Below the pieces are notes generated by a model. That model was not told the origin of the DNA. It did not search any database and saw only the letters and a program-made list of their open reading frames with translations. The translations under genes were made by a program, and so were the position numbers. A stretch of DNA of 64,000 nucleotides from positions 868,001 through 932,000 of the forward strand of contig JACGCM010001245.1 of the NCBI GenBank assembly GCA_014058105.1, read 5' to 3'. The DNA is from Kingdonia uniflora (taxonomy: Eukaryota; Streptophyta; Magnoliopsida; Ranunculales; Circaeasteraceae). Positions 34,328 through 47,280 of this stretch are shown piece by piece (positions within the stretch are counted from its first letter, which is position 1; each line of letters opens with the position of its first letter).

Positions 34328-34704
34328 TGTAATGACCTGTCCCTCAAGTTGTGATAAACTCAAAGTGATTTAATATCAATACCAGACTCACGCAATATAC
34401 ACGTGATATACACTATCAGAAACGCCACCTAGACCACAAACTAATGAAGAACGTGACTCGAGCACTACAGATAAAATAGAACAAGTCAAAGATACCTATC
34501 TCCTAGGAACTAGCAATTATAAGTCTAATTACCACTTGCACCTATTTTCAGGAGAATGTGTTTATGCACAATAACAAACTGAGAGTGAGGTCTATAAAAA
34601 TGATAAGTTCCAGAGAAGAAAATGACCAATTTTTTCTAGCTCAAGAGATCATAACTTGTAATCAAATCTATTAGCCTCAAGCAATAAAAATTACAGTTAC
34701 TAAA
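34328..34704 (+). repeat. LTR-like fragment beginning TGTAATGACC
   Basis: The sequence starts TGTAATGACCTGTCCCTCAA, a form often seen at the 5' end of plant gypsy LTRs. It runs until it is replaced by a Tat-type LTR end near 34705. There is no coding sequence and no partner. Confidence 0.35.
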
Positions 34705-34852
34705 TCCTTAAGTAGAGGTCGTGGTTTTTACCTATTCAAAGATTTCTACGCTAATCACCTGTGTCATTGTTATATTTGGTTATACTAATTATTGTCACAG
34801 GTACATTTGGTGTAAGAGCTATTTCAAGCTACTACGAAATTAGGCCCTTACA
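34705..34852 (+). repeat. 3' end of a Tat-type gypsy LTR, plus orientation
   Basis: The stretch from gtagaggtcgtggtttttac to taggcccttaca matches the last part of the LTRs at 35830-35963 and, more distantly, 41680-41787. It ends in the expected ...CTTACA and is followed at once by an inverted LTR copy. Confidence 0.65.
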
Positions 34853-34872
34853 GAGAGAGTTCCTTGTTGAGG

Positions 34873-35640
34873 AGTATAAAAGCCTAATTTCGTATTTTGA
34901 ACTTGGTATCTCCTGCCAAATACAATTAGAACATAAGATATAATAACTAATCACCCACACAAGAATTAGCGTAAAAAAACCTCTGAATAGGTAAAAACCA
35001 CGACCTCTTGAGGATTTGTAAATAAAGATATTTATTGATAGTGATTGGTTATTACAAAGAATGCTATGAGTAGCTATGTATCCAGTTTTTGGGTAGGAAA
35101 TCATGTTCTTAATATGTCGTTCTCTGGTCCTATATATAGGTCTTATAATATGACCATTATTCACTTTAATGACAAACGTTACAATAAGGTTTTGATTGAT
35201 CTTCTTAAAGGGCTTATTTCAACTCTCGATCGCGTAGTCGATATCTTACGCTTGTAAGACCGAGAATGGAAATAAGCCCTTACAAACCGGCCCTTCTTAA
35301 CCAAGAGTACGAGTGGTGTTGGTTGAGAAGCATCGTTAGTGTTGCATTAAATGTGCAGGGATGAAGTATCCTTCTTGAGGGAAATGTATTAAGCAAGTTC
35401 TTAAGAAAGTTGGCTCGAACTGTCATGTACGAACCGTGTCGGGGGGACTCGATCTGCTATCTTGGAATTAGTAGTAACATTTAATACGGTAGAATCATTT
35501 CCAACATTCATTCTCAAATACTTGAAACTAATTTGACCAATTTGTTAGACTTCTAAGGTACATTGATTGCATCATTGTTGACTGTTTGGAATTTGAAACC
35601 CAAGCTTGGAAGGCTATAATATCTCAATCTGTCTGCATCA
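34873..35640 (-). mobile_element. 3' end of a Tat-type gypsy element on the minus strand
   Basis: On the minus strand an LTR runs 35285-34873, from TGTAAGGGCTTATTTCC to ...aaattaggctttta. It is preceded by internal sequence reading actcttggttaagaagggcc. That internal part parallels the sequence just before the 3' LTR of the Tat element at 50050-50100. The LTR carries the family string gacctatatataggaccaga. Further internal sequence leads to the start of an antisense ORF at 35640. Confidence 0.65.
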
Positions 35641-35720
35641 TGGTGAAGACTAGAGCCCAGAGTCGTCATGAGGAATTTGTAAGACGTGTGAAGGCCAAGT
35701 ACGAGGTACTGAAAATATAA
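35640..35720 (+). pseudogene. Start of a Tat antisense ORF, truncated
   Basis: The frame reads MVKTRAQSRHEEFVRRVKAK and stops after 26 codons. Its beginning resembles the antisense ORF of the larger Tat element (MVRTRSQRIHQ at 48754, minus strand). It sits in the equivalent place: upstream of a 3' LTR and pointing away from it, opposite to the element's own genes. The remainder is replaced by an LTR fragment. Confidence 0.5.
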
Positions 35721-35724
35721 TATT

Positions 35725-36012
35725 CTGGACAGACTTTTCCTATTAAGAAAGTCTATACAAAACTATTCAGAGCATTCGTTGTAATAGATAGTCACTCTTT
35801 CAATAAATATCTTTATTCCAAAATCCTCAAGAGAGGCCTTGGTTTTTACCTATGCAGAGGTTTCCATGCTAATTCTTGTATGAGTGATTATTTACTATTA
35901 CTAGTGTTCTGATCATATTTGGTGTGAGATACTAAGTTCGAGATACAAAATTAGACTCTTACATTTGGCGCCGTCTATGGGAAACAAACAATTAGCCACA
36001 ATACTCAAATAC
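35725..36012 (+). repeat. Tat-type LTR 3' half with primer-binding site
   Basis: The LTR part (to ...ttagactcttaca at 35963) is followed by TTTGGCGCCGTCTATGGG at 35964-35981, the primer-binding site typical of Tat/Ogre gypsy elements. A short leader follows and is interrupted by the copia element at 36018. Sequence right of 62348 may be its continuation. Confidence 0.7.
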
Positions 36013-36017
36013 AGAAT

Positions 36018-36275
36018 TGTTAGGAGTTGGGTCCAGCCCCAAGCTAGGAGCCCAATAGGGTTGGGGTGTCCTATTGGACTCCTAACAAAGCCCATAGGTC
36101 TTTAGAGTTATGGGGAGAGTTTGAGATGGTTAGGTAACCAATTTAATAGGGTTATCTCTTTTGTATTACGTACAGTTACAAAGTTCTCTATAAATCAATA
36201 AAGAATCATCTCTCTCTCTCAATTGTTCTAAAGATATAGAACTGTTAATCTTTGATAGTATTATATTTCTTAACA
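36018..36275 (+). repeat. 5' LTR of copia copy A
   Basis: It starts TGTTAGGAG and ends CTTAACA, followed by the primer-binding-site region CGTTACCAGTACG (36276-36288), a slightly changed form of CGTTATCAGCACG in copy B. Confidence 0.9.
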
Positions 36276-37974
36276 CGTTACCAGTACGTAAGAAGAGAAA
36301 GGAAAAGCAATCTCTAATTAGCAATTTTCAGAAAAAAATTCCAATCAAGATGTATTTTACAATTTTTATTAAATTTTGTATCAATTTCTTCATAATCTAT
36401 GTTGTATGATATCTTAATATAGATTAAACGTAATTTTTACTATTTTTCGCATTAAAAATATTTATTTTTGGTGATTTTTACCCTCGAAATAGGGCTATTT
36501 TCAAACCAAAATTAGTTTGTCTGTGGACATTAGATGGAGGTGAGACTACTTTGGTTAGAAATCCCGTCCCGAGAACTTTCCAATGACATATGGCACGTCT
36601 CTGGGAGATGTCCCAATCGCCGAGAAACGAGAGATGAAACTGGCAATTTCACGTCCAAAAATGACATGATGACGTCAACAACAAAAATTATTATTTTTAA
36701 TTATTTTATTAATTATCTATTGATAACCTCACCGTTATTCATTGCTGATGTCAGCATTGATACGTGTCGAGGACAAGTGGCATGTTGACATGGCATGACA
36801 AGTGTGGTATGCCTGATACATGTGTGACATGTACTGTGATACGTGGCAATCGTCAGACTGTCACCGACCAGTCACCGGAGACCGGCCACCGGCCGATTGA
36901 CTAAAGTTCGTTAGAAAAGTCATCGTAAAAATTACAGGATCGGCCACCGAAAATGTCGCCAGACGGTCACCAGAGCAATCACCAGAGTGACACGTGGCAG
37001 ACACGTACGATGTATATGTGCACGTGTGGCATACATGTGCGTAGTACGTGTGATAGACGCGTATGGGGCACGTGTTATCGAGTTAACCCAGTCCAGGTGG
37101 GTCAGCCCGGTCTAGGCGTTGGCCCTTACCAAGCCAGTCCAGTCCAGGACCGGTTCAGACAATGAATTGGCCATTTGAAGTCCAATTCTTGGTTAAATTG
37201 AGTCTATTTTAAAAAAAAAAATTATTGACTAGACCTACCCCGTGGGAGACCCATTTTTATTTTATTTTATGAAAAGTTTTTTTAAATTTTTTTTAGAAGA
37301 AGTGTCTTGTATAAAATTGACTCACTTATATTGAATAAGCAAATGGATTAATACTTATTTAAGTATTTTATGATAGCTTATAGGATATTAATGGCATGCC
37401 CCTAGGGTACTAATTATCTTGATCAGGGGATCAAAAATAATATGAAACCAAGACTAATTTAGGATACGACTAGGAGCCATATCTAAATCATAATTAATTG
37501 TCAATGACAAATAATTAGAGCTCAATTGGGAATTGAATTAGTCTTATTTCTAAAAACTTGGTGCCTGAGGAACCAAATTTTTATATATTGGTGCAATTAG
37601 ATGTTACATGATAACATTTTGAGGTATATAAGCATTGATAGCAACCTATAGTACCCTAGAATGTTAGTTCAAAGACAGACATAATTAACTTATCTTGTGA
37701 ACCCAGTAGACTTCGGGGTGGAACCACTTGTCAGTTAAACATCTAATACCCCTCATATCCGTAGTAAATGGGTCATTTGGCTAGAATATGCATACCTTAT
37801 AGAACTTGATGGCTTAGAACACCCTAGTTCTCAAAATAAGGAACGCAACATTAAGGGGTTTTGAATAACCGCCTTGGCTAAAACTCTATTAAAATGCACT
37901 TTAAGGTTACGATCACCATTTTACGGGGTAAAATTGGGATTTGACGCTTAATAGGATATGAACAATGTTCACCT

Positions 37975-40843
37975 TAGGGGTGAGCAGTAAACCGACCAAA
38001 CCAAAAAACTGAACCGAAACCGAATAATTTTTTTTGTGTTTGGTTCGATTTGCAAAAGTTTTGGTTCGGTTTCGGTTTTAAAAACTGAAAACTGATCAGT
38101 TTCGGTTCAGTTTTGGTTCGACTATAGAGAAATCGGACCAAAACTGAACTGAACCGATTTTTAGTCTATTAAAAAAATACTTAATATCACTATACATCTT
38201 ATCATGCTTCTCTCACTCAGCTCTCTTCTAAGTTCTAAGTTCAATAAAAAAAACTTATCCTCTTTTAATTTGTGAAGATCAAAACTACACAATACCCATC
38301 TCTTCGAATTCATGGGTGTTAAGGGTTCCAATCCAATAAACAACACCCATATTTTGTTTTGATTTACAGAGGTTTTTACTCTAAAATCACTCCAATTTTG
38401 AAATTTATGTTTTGGAAAAATTCATCACTCTAAAATCACTCCAATAAATAACAACATACAAGGCTTTTCTTCATAATCGATTCATCATCATCCTATGATA
38501 AAAATATTCCTATTAAGATATGAATCTCTCTCTCCCTCTCCCTCTCTCTCTCTCTATTTTGGGTTTGTTGAATTGGGTATAGTGGTTTGTTAATTTAATC
38601 TTAGGTTTGGTGATTTGGTTTGGTGATTTGGGTTTGCTGATTTAGAGACTATTATATTCTTGATTGTATTGCATATGAGGTGTTCTTGATTGTATTCTTG
38701 ATTTGGAGACTATTGATTGTATTGTGACCCAATTAGGTTTTAGTTAGGTTGAATTGATTTGTATTGACTGGCTTTTTAGATAGCTGCTAGCATGACTTGC
38801 ATTTGGGTATGTCATAATCCTTCTTACATTAGAGTAACCTTTCTTCATATTCATAGGGAGTACTCTATGAATATTCCACCAAAGGACTTCCTGGATTCTG
38901 TTAAGCATCCATCAATATACATAGTATGTTAGGCAAACATCAATATACATAATGAAAATATATGGAGAAGATAGGGTTCTTCTTAGATAATCTAAACACT
39001 CTAGAGGCCGTCAAATGAGGTAACCAGTGTGTATTTTTTTTCTTCCCTGAATTTTGTTGAGGGCATTCTTCTCATTAATTTGGTATTCCTTCACTATATT
39101 CCATCTACCAAATAAAGTTGTGTGCTTAGATTAGTTTGTATTACAATGGTTATCATTAACAAAATAATATACTAGCATGACTTGCATTTGGTTGTCATAT
39201 ATTGACTATACAAAAGATTACAACCTAGAGTATTTTGCACAGTTTGCATCAGCTACACAGAGTATAATTTGTTGATTACAACATTGAGTATAATCCCAGA
39301 GTTTGCAACAGTTTGCAACAACTATACAGTTTTTGCCACAGTTTGTATCAGTTTGCATCAGCTATACAACTATACAGTTTGCATCAGCTATACAAAGTAT
39401 ATTTTGCACAGTTTGCATTAGCTATAAAGATTACAACATTGAGTATAATTTGTTGATTCCATTCTTGCATCCAGCATATCCATTGTAGAGGTTTCAGTTG
39501 CTTGATGATTGAATTTAATCCCCATAACTTTATGTGAATTTGACTACCATGCTTATTGATGTAACTAGGATACATCACTTATCCCAGAATTTAAAATCTG
39601 ATTTGGAGCATTTATAAGAAACTTCAAAAAATATTCTTCTAAACTGCTTAACTTGATATAACTTGGTTAACTGCTTGTATTTGATTAATTGTTACAGGTT
39701 CACTGGTTCCACCTGGGCATTTGTTTTATATAGATGGGGCAACCTCATTAGTATGTATTGGTAGGGTTTTATCTTTTCATCAAGCTTCATCTACAGTACT
39801 AGTCATATAAACTGTGTATGACCCTCACTGTTGTTTAAGATATCTGAACCTCTTATATTTTGTTCTCAGTTTCAAGAGTATTAGCAATTTCTTCTTTGCA
39901 ACAACACTTGGATTATACGCTTGGATAGGTATTTCCTTTATCATTTTACTTCAAAAGCAAATCTGTGAGAATTTGAAATCTGATTTGGAGTATTTATATG
40001 AAACCTTAAAATATATTCTTCTAAAAATAACCTCAACTTCTATATTCTCTTCATATATGTGAAGTAGTAGTAAGCTTTCCATTAGTTATGCATGTATGTG
40101 TTATTTGCTTAGTTGATGTTGATATAGTCAACGTAGGGGGACAAATTGATCAGGACCGTATATTTACTTAGTTAATGTTGATATAGAAGTGTATTATTAA
40201 TCATCTCATTGACTATATTTTTCTCTTATTTCTAATGTTATGTTACTTTACTTTAATTTTTGATTTTTTAGATGTGGGTGTTCAAAGTTTTTGCTTGTGA
40301 GTTGGAGTTCTTTTTGTTAATGAATGCGAGAAGAAGGCGAATGAAGTTCAACTCTAATTTTGTTTCTAGTGTTAGTTAAGGATGATTTTATTTTTCTCTT
40401 AGTGGCCTTTGAATTGTTTATGTTTTGATGATTGTATCATTATATATAAATTGGTTATTTTATTTTTTTCTCTTTGAATTGGTTATATTTTGGAATTTGG
40501 ATTATTTTCTCATTGTCATATATGTAAAGTAATACTTTATGTGAAGTAATGTTTAAGCAGGGAATTTGACCAAACTGGACCATATAGCCCAAATTAAATT
40601 TTATTAGTTTTTCGTTCGGTTTCAGTTTCGGTTCGGTTCTACTTTGATTTTCGGTTCAGTTCTACTTTGATTTTCGCTTCGGTTTCAATTTTGATTTTCG
40701 GTTTCGGTTTCGGTTTGCATGACTTTCCATCGGTTCAGTTAGGTATAGCCATAGTTCAGTTTCGGTTTCAATATTTGCAAACTGAATGTCTCAATTTCGG
40801 TTTAGGCACAAAACCGACCCCCACCAACCCATGCTCACCCCTA
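37975..40843. mobile_element. Non-autonomous hAT element 1 (2.87 kb) with perfect 8-bp TSD
   Basis: The ends TAGGGGTGAGCA and TGCTCACCCCTA are inverted repeats flanked by identical gttcacct (37967-37974 and 40844-40851). Subterminal regions are filled with variants of AACCGAAACC and GGTTTCGGTT over about 180 bp at each end. An 8-bp duplication and repeated subterminal motifs are marks of hAT elements, where such motifs bind transposase. The interior has microsatellites and short open frames but no transposase motif that I can see. Confidence 0.88.
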
Positions 40844-40851
40844 GTTCACCT

Positions 40852-41246
40852 ATAAGTAATGATTGAGAATCACAGACTTGTATAATATGAATTGCCTTTA
40901 GAAATGATTGGAAATCATGTACTTAAATAGGATTTCATAAGAAACACACACATCTGGTGGTTTTGAATATTAATTTTGGCTAGGATTCTATTAAAATGCG
41001 CATCTAAGATTAAGATCGTCATTTTTACAGGGTAAAATTTGGGATTTAATTATTAGAAAAGAATTTCATGAGTTTTAGAATATGAATAATGTTCAACTAT
41101 AATATAATTAGGAATCATTTATTTTTCATTATTGTAAGTACTATGATATGTCTTTAATGCATTTGAAATGTTTATCAAGAATTATTACTAATTACGATAC
41201 ATTTTGTATTACAAATGTCTGTCAGTCTACGGTACCATTATGAACC
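40852..41246 (+). repeat. Copia copy A leader, segment between hAT 1 and the Tat element
   Basis: The part from about 40950 matches copy B 17800-18020, for example ggctaggattctattaaaat. It also partly repeats copy A sequence left of the hAT element (37855-37940), so the leader carries an internal duplication. There is no coding sequence. Confidence 0.75.
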
Positions 41247-41251
41247 ATTGC

Positions 41252-41787
41252 TGTTATAGCTTATTTCGTATCTCAGACTCAAGCTTCATCATCGACCTCA
41301 TCAACATACAGGAAGCACTACTAAAGACATATTGAACATTCTTTAGTTCGAATCATCGCTTTTGACCTCCACATCAACAGTTTGATTTATACAAGTGTAT
41401 AGTCATCAATAGAGCCGTTGTATAGTAGCAGAGATCAGAACGCTACATAATCTGGTCAAAGAATATTTTACATATACTTTTTAACGTCCATCATTAAGAA
41501 TCTTAATGGTTATCAAACGGTCATATTATTAGACCTATAAGTAGGACCAGAGAATTACAGATTAGGGATAGAAAATTTTACGCAGAAGAACACTTACTCC
41601 AAAATTCCACATAATCAGAGCACTCATTGTAATAAGTTAGCAATCTCAATAAGAACATCTTCTCTTTCTCATAATTCTTAAGAGAGGTCGTCATTTTTAA
41701 CCTATTAATTATTACTTACTGTCTTTGAGCGATCTAAATACATCTGGTGTAAAGGTTAAGCCTGAATCCCAAAATTAGGCAATTACA
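41252..41787 (+). repeat. 5' LTR of the Tat element
   Basis: It begins TGTTATAGCTTATTTCG and ends ...GGCAATTACA. It matches 50102-50670 along its length, including cctataagtaggaccagaga. Confidence 0.9.
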
Positions 41788-41805
41788 TTTGGCGCCATCT
41801 ATAGG
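41788..41805 (+). other. Primer-binding site of the Tat element
   Basis: TTTGGCGCCATCTATAGG resembles the TGGCGCC-type site used by Tat/Ogre elements and matches the site at 35964 except for two bases. Confidence 0.8.
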
Positions 41806-42399
41806 AATGAAGTTCTCAAACCTATTGTCTTAAAAGCTGTTGTTCATCTTCTCTCATAATAACACTTCAAGGTCAGGTCACGCCGATTGTTCCAGCAAAA
41901 TAAAATGCCGCGCTAGAAGACCTACGGGCCACTTTAAATTCTAAAATAGAAAGATGTGCAGCTCTGGAGCAGTAGCTAGCGAGTGTACAGGATGCATTGA
42001 AGATTCTACAGGGTCAACAGATCACCACCCAGAAGACCAAAGCCATACATCCTGAAGGCTCGCGAGTCTCTGTTCATGACAGAATTGGGCATCCCCCCGA
42101 AACGTAATCACGTAGAAGGTGCACTTCGATCTAACCATCACCAATAGGAACTGGAGCCCATCCCGATCTAGGAGGTCCACCAAGAAGTAGATGGTGGCCT
42201 TGCGGGAGTCAGACAGGCTGAAAATCAACCTCAAAGAGTTTGAGTTCCTGCAAAAGAACGTCTAAGTGAAGGGAGTGACGATCACAATCCTAGAGAAGGA
42301 CGCATCACACGCCCAGCTACTATAGCTCGACAATATATGACTCAGGAATATGTTGGCAGGCGAATCAAAGAACTACTCGAAGCTTAGACTCCGACTAAA

Positions 42400-43100
42400 G
42401 GAATTCATAATATATTACAAAAAAACCCGATCGCACAGGTGTTGTTGGATGGCGCTGTCCCCACCGGGTTTCATACTCTGAAGATCCGAAAATACAAAGG
42501 AGTTGATCCAGTGGAGCATGTTCAAGAGTTCTAGGACGCTTTAGGCCTACATTCCACGTCCAACCACATTCTATGCCGACTCTTTCCTATCAGCTTATCA
42601 GGCGAACCCCTGCGATGGTTTCACACACTACCCGAAGGATCCATCACTACTTTCGAACAGATGTGAGAACTCTTTATTAAGAATTACTCGCATAGCAGAG
42701 ACAAAGAGGAGAACCTATACTCTATTTTCAGCCTCAAGCAGATGCCAGAAGAGAAGCTTGAGACATTCACTAAGAAGTTTTTGGAGTTAGTTCGAAAAGT
42801 TGATCGGCTCGACCATAAGATTACTATTTCAGCTTTCACCAATGCTATACTTGTCGATGGAAGGGCAAAAGAGTTCCTCGTCCTAAACAAGCCAACAACT
42901 CTGGAGGACATGATCAATAAAGTCAACGAATATATCGACCTTGAAAGAATGGTATCTGACAGGAAGAAGCCTCATAAGTCAACATTGACAGCTCGAGATC
43001 AATCAACAAGCCAACATTTTAACTGTATTGTTAATTAGGGAAGAGGCAGGAAACGGAAAATATCCAATGACGAACGACCTCGGAAGGGTAGCAACTTGTC
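42400..43100 (+). pseudogene. gag of the Tat element
   Basis: The clearest frame (42742-43036) reads MPEEKLETFTKKFLELVRKV, then DHKITISAFTNAIL and TLEDMINKVNEYIDLE. This is the Retrotrans_gag domain as found in Tat-type elements (...LRDFIKRF...AFMNGL...LLERAQKYI). Upstream codons are in other frames. About 150 bp earlier a block resembling GEPLRWFHTLPEGSITTFEQ is readable near 42603-42662. A stop ends the frame at 43037. Confidence 0.7.
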
Positions 43101-44150
43101 AAAGCCCTGTCTTCCCAAGATGAATGTAACTATAGCCAGCATTTATACTATACTCCAAAAGGATAGGTTTTTTTGCAATGCACAGTATCTCCAACCCATT
43201 GAGAACAAGCCATACTGTATTCACCACAAGGTCAGACATCATGAGACTGAATACTATTTTTCCTTTCAAAGACTATTAAAATATATCTTTGCTGATGGAC
43301 GAATGCACAAATACATTGTGGACATTGAGAACTACAAAAATGGGAGTTATAGACTCCCTACAGAGGCTGTATAAAATGAAGAACTGGCAGGGGAGAAATA
43401 TTTATACCATATATCCCTCAGCCACTTCGTTGAGACTCAGATCGTCAACCAATCAAACAGAAGCAAAATATGACATGTCGGCCAATATCGCGACCTGTCC
43501 ATGAAGGATAAAGAAGCTCGTTTACTTCCCGTATTCAGCTCTCAGCGAGCAGGAATTTCTTTCGATGGCTATGATGTTCGTCATGTTAACTTTCCCCACC
43601 ATGATGCTTTGGTGATCATATCTGTGGATTTAACGGATCTAAAGAAGAACGTGCAAGAAATATTATACTTCCTATTATGGCAGGACCGGTAATGCTTGAC
43701 GTTGTCTTTTATGTCATTAATACAAAGTTTTATTATTAGGGGATAATGGGACATTACTGGTTACACAATATGCGAGTTATTCCGTCAATCTATCATTTGG
43801 CGCTGCGATTATTTGAATGGAATGGTGACATATATGAAATCAAAGGAAGTCAAAATTTAGCTCGAGCATGTGAAAATTTTGTTGTCATTGTACCAGAGTC
43901 ATCAAAACCACAGCTCGCATAGCAATTATAGAAAACAGCAGGAAACATTACAAAAAACTATATAGTAAACTCTACAGAGAACCACCTGCCAAGTGCAGAA
44001 ACTACAGAATACGTCAAAATCAATGAAGACAAGCGAGGTACATATATTGGCACTCTTTTTCCTACAGTAGAATGAGATGCTCTCATCCAGTTCCTTGAAG
44101 ACAATAGTGATGTCTTCGCTTGGACGTCACAAAATACCGGGCATTAATCC
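43100..44150 (+). pseudogene. Protease region and gag-pol spacer of the Tat element
   Basis: Scraps of the expected polyprotein are visible: CIHHKVRHHETEYYFSFQRL near 43218 resembles the C...H...T..C block after Gag, and ISFDGYDVRHVNFPHHDALV near 43555 matches the start of the Tat protease domain (ITFSDED..GVHYPHDDALV). The active-site DTG motif is not clear. The frame changes several times. Confidence 0.5.
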
Positions 44151-44870
44151 AAATCTGGCCTGCCATAAGCTCAATTTGAAAGATAAACCGATGCTGTCAA
44201 ACAAAAGCAGAGGACTTTAGCACCAAGACTCTGCGAAGAAGTCAATAAAAAGATCGACAAACTCATCGAAGTTGGTTTAATTCAAAAGGCCAATTACCCA
44301 GAATGGATCTCGAACATTGTAGCAGTCCTAACGAAGAACGACAAGATTCAAGTGTGCGTGAATTTCACAGACCTCAACAAACATACTCCAAAGGATAGTT
44401 TTCCACTTCCTATCATAAACCATCTGCTGGATTCTACTGCAAGATACGAACTCTTATCCATGATGGATGCCGCATTAGAGTACAATCAAATAACTTTACT
44501 ACCTGATGATCAAGAAAAAATAGCTTTCATTACAGAACATGGCATATATTGATATAAGGTTATGCCATTCAATCTCAAGAATGCTGGAGCCACTTATCAG
44601 TGATTGATGGCATAGATGTTCAAAGATCACCTTGGAAAAACAATTGAAGTCTACATTGATGACATGTTGTGTAAAATTTTTAAGAAGGAGAACCATATTA
44701 CAGATTTACACACTTCTTTAAAAAATTTCCATTTCTATAAGATGAGGCTCAACCCTGACAAATGCTAGTTCGGGGTCCAGTCAGGAAAATTCTTGGGACA
44801 TCTGATCAGTAAGCGAGGTATAAAAGCTGATCCAGATCGTATTCTCACATTATTGTTTATACCTTCTCCA
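44150..44870 (+). pseudogene. Reverse transcriptase of the Tat element
   Basis: The frame at 44350-44550 reads VNFTDLNKHTPKDSFPLPII and QEKIAFITEHGIY. After a stop it goes on YKVMPFNLKNAGATYQ, then the catalytic VYIDDML near 44650 and SGKFLGHLISKRGIKADPDR. Both catalytic aspartates remain. At least three stops interrupt the domain. Confidence 0.85.
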
Positions 44871-45059
44871 AAAACAAAACAAAAACGTAATAAAGTTAGC
44901 ATACAAGATTGCCATAATAATTTTTTTTGTCTTGAAGTCTTTAGATTGATGTTGGTGGTTGTTTAACCTATTGCGTGAAGGAATGACAAAAAAGAAGTCT
45001 AAGAAGGATCTTGAGATCGTGTAAACTTCAGAGTGTGAACCAACATTTTAGGAACTCAA

Positions 45060-46060
45060 ACTTTACTTGGGTTCACCACTAGTGATGAGTACACCTAACA
45101 AAGGGGAAGAACTCAACATATATCTTGCAGTGACCGACAAATCATTAAGTTATATTCTTATTCGACTTGATGAGAAGATGGGGAAACCTATCAACTTCAT
45201 CAGCAAAACTCTCACTCCAGCAGAATCTTGGTATACCAAGATCGGGAAACTATTTTTAGCTCTCGTATACACATCACAAAAATTGAGACAATATTTTCAA
45301 GCCCACTCAGTTCGAGTAGTGACAAATTACCATTTGCGAGAGATCTTATCCAAATGAGAGAAATCTAGGCAAGTATAACAATGGTCAGTCACTCTAGGCG
45401 AGCATGACATACTTTTTAAGCCACGATACTCTTAAAAGGGTCAAACAGTAGTAGATTTTCTTGCAGGCTTCCCAATAGAAGATCCTGACTAGGAAGAAGA
45501 CAGTACGGATACTAATGAAGAACAGTTCAAACAAAAGTCAGATTGGATGACTCAAAAGGGATGGTGTCTTTTAACTTATGGATCTTCTAAACCTGCAGGA
45601 TCAGGCATCAGAATCATACTTATCACACCCTCCAATGATAGGATCAAAAAGGCAATTAGACTTAATTTTCAAGCTACCAACAATGAGGCCGAATATGAGA
45701 CAATGATTCAGGGTCTAGATATGGCTCTCGAGATTGGAGCTTCTGAGTTATTTGTGTATACGGATTCTTTACTTATTGGGAACCATTACATGGAAAAGTT
45801 TCAAAAGAATGGAAAGATGATCGATTAATTAGCAGCAGTAGCCGACAGAATGCGCAAATTCAAGAGGATTACTATTGAACATTTACCGCACAGAGAAAAT
45901 AGATATTTTGATTCCCTCGCCTATGTAGCAGGAGTTCTCGGCACAGAAGCTCGATACCTCAAGATCAAAATATTATTTACCCCCAGCATTAACATCATAA
46001 GCTCAAATTTTGTCAATACTGGGGGCGTTAAAGTAGACGAGGGCGATTGGAGATGACCTT
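45060..46060 (+). pseudogene. Two RNase H domains of the Tat element
   Basis: The first (45067-45357) reads NIYLAVTDKSLSYILIRLDE and LRQYFQAHSVRVVTNYHLRE. The second (45547-46050) reads GWCLLTYGSSKPAGSGIRII, then ATNNEAEYETMIQGLDMALE and LFVYTDSLLIGNHYMEKF. The second is the additional, archaeal-like RNase H that defines the Tat lineage. It keeps the NNEAEYE and TDS blocks, but the first aspartate (YVDGSS in relatives) is now YGSS. Confidence 0.85.
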
Positions 46061-46199
46061 TCCTTAAGTATATTAGAACTAAAAGCATGTTTGATGGTGA
46101 ACTCCCTACAGATCTCACTGAAAGGAGATGCATGCTTGATAATGCTAAACGATACATCGTTGAAAACGGTCTCCTTTAAAAAAAATATCACAGGACCAT

Positions 46200-47280
46200 A
46201 TCTCGAGTGCTTATCCTGCAAATAAGCTCAAAAATTCTTGCACAAACTCCATGAAGGTACTTGTGGTTCCCACGTAGCAGGACGATCTCTAGCCAATCGA
46301 GCTCTTACCCAAGGAGTCTTCTGGCCTAAAATGAAAGGTCAAGCCAATAAACTTGCAAGCAAGTGCGATTCATGTCAATGACATGTCCCCCAAATTCAAG
46401 CTCCAGCTTTGGAACTCCATTCCAACAACGTTGTTTGGCCGTTCAAAAGATGGGCCCCCGACCTCCTAGGAGAATTCCTCACTACCCCAGGTAAAAGGAA
46501 ACACCTCCTCGTAGCAAGAGATTACTTTACAAAGTGGGTAGAAGCAGTCCCCCTATGTCGCTTAAGAGAAGGCGAAGTCATCAAGTTTAAATGGGAAACC
46601 ATCATCATCCATTTTGGCTACCCCCATCTCATCATAATCGACAATGGACCTCAATTCGTTAGCTTCAAAGTCATTAAATTCCTTAATTAACACAACATCA
46701 TATACTCTCCTTCAATCCATATTACCTACAAGGAAGTGGTTAGGCTTGTACTATCGTGGATGGAATCAAAAAGTGCTTGACGGAGAAAAAGGGTAATTGG
46801 GTCCAAGAATTACCATATATATTATAGGCATATCGCATAACACCTCGGGTATCAACCGGATGCACGTTGTTCCTCCTGGCATACGGTACAGAAGCAATCA
46901 TCCCCACTCAGTATCATCACCCAATACGCGACCATATCATGACAGATAAAGAAAATAAATTCCAGTTGGCATGTAACATAAATTAAATCGAAAAGACTAG
47001 AGACAGAGCAATCATAAATTTGGGAAGATGCTACTAAGATTTAGCCCTATCTTATAACAAACGAGTTTGTCATAGAGAGTTTGAAATCAAAGATCTTGTA
47101 CTCTGAAAAGTTCCAAAACACATAAAATAAGTCAACACTAGGAAACTGGCCAAAAGTTGGAAAGTCCTTTTGTCATTGTTGGAAAAAGTGGCCTTGGGTC
47201 TTACGATCTCGTCACTGAACGTGGAGAGCAAATACCTAATCCTTGGAACACGAGGAGATTGAAAATGTATTGCAGATAAT
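46200..47280 (+). pseudogene. Integrase of the Tat element
   Basis: The HHCC zinc region reads KLHEGTCGSHVAGRSLANRA-like sequence near 46245 and ends CDSCQ near 46368. The core is RWAPDLLGEFLTTPGKRKHL, then VARDYFTKWVEAVPL and FGYPHLIIIDNGPQF near 46615. Later scraps near 46800-47000 belong to the C-terminal part. Stops at 46690 and beyond inactivate it. Confidence 0.8.

Noticed and set aside
37985..38160. AACCGAAACC-type repeats as interstitial telomere-like DNA
   Set aside because: The repeats lack the plant telomere unit TTTAGGG and are confined to the subterminal zones of hAT elements with clear ends and TSD.
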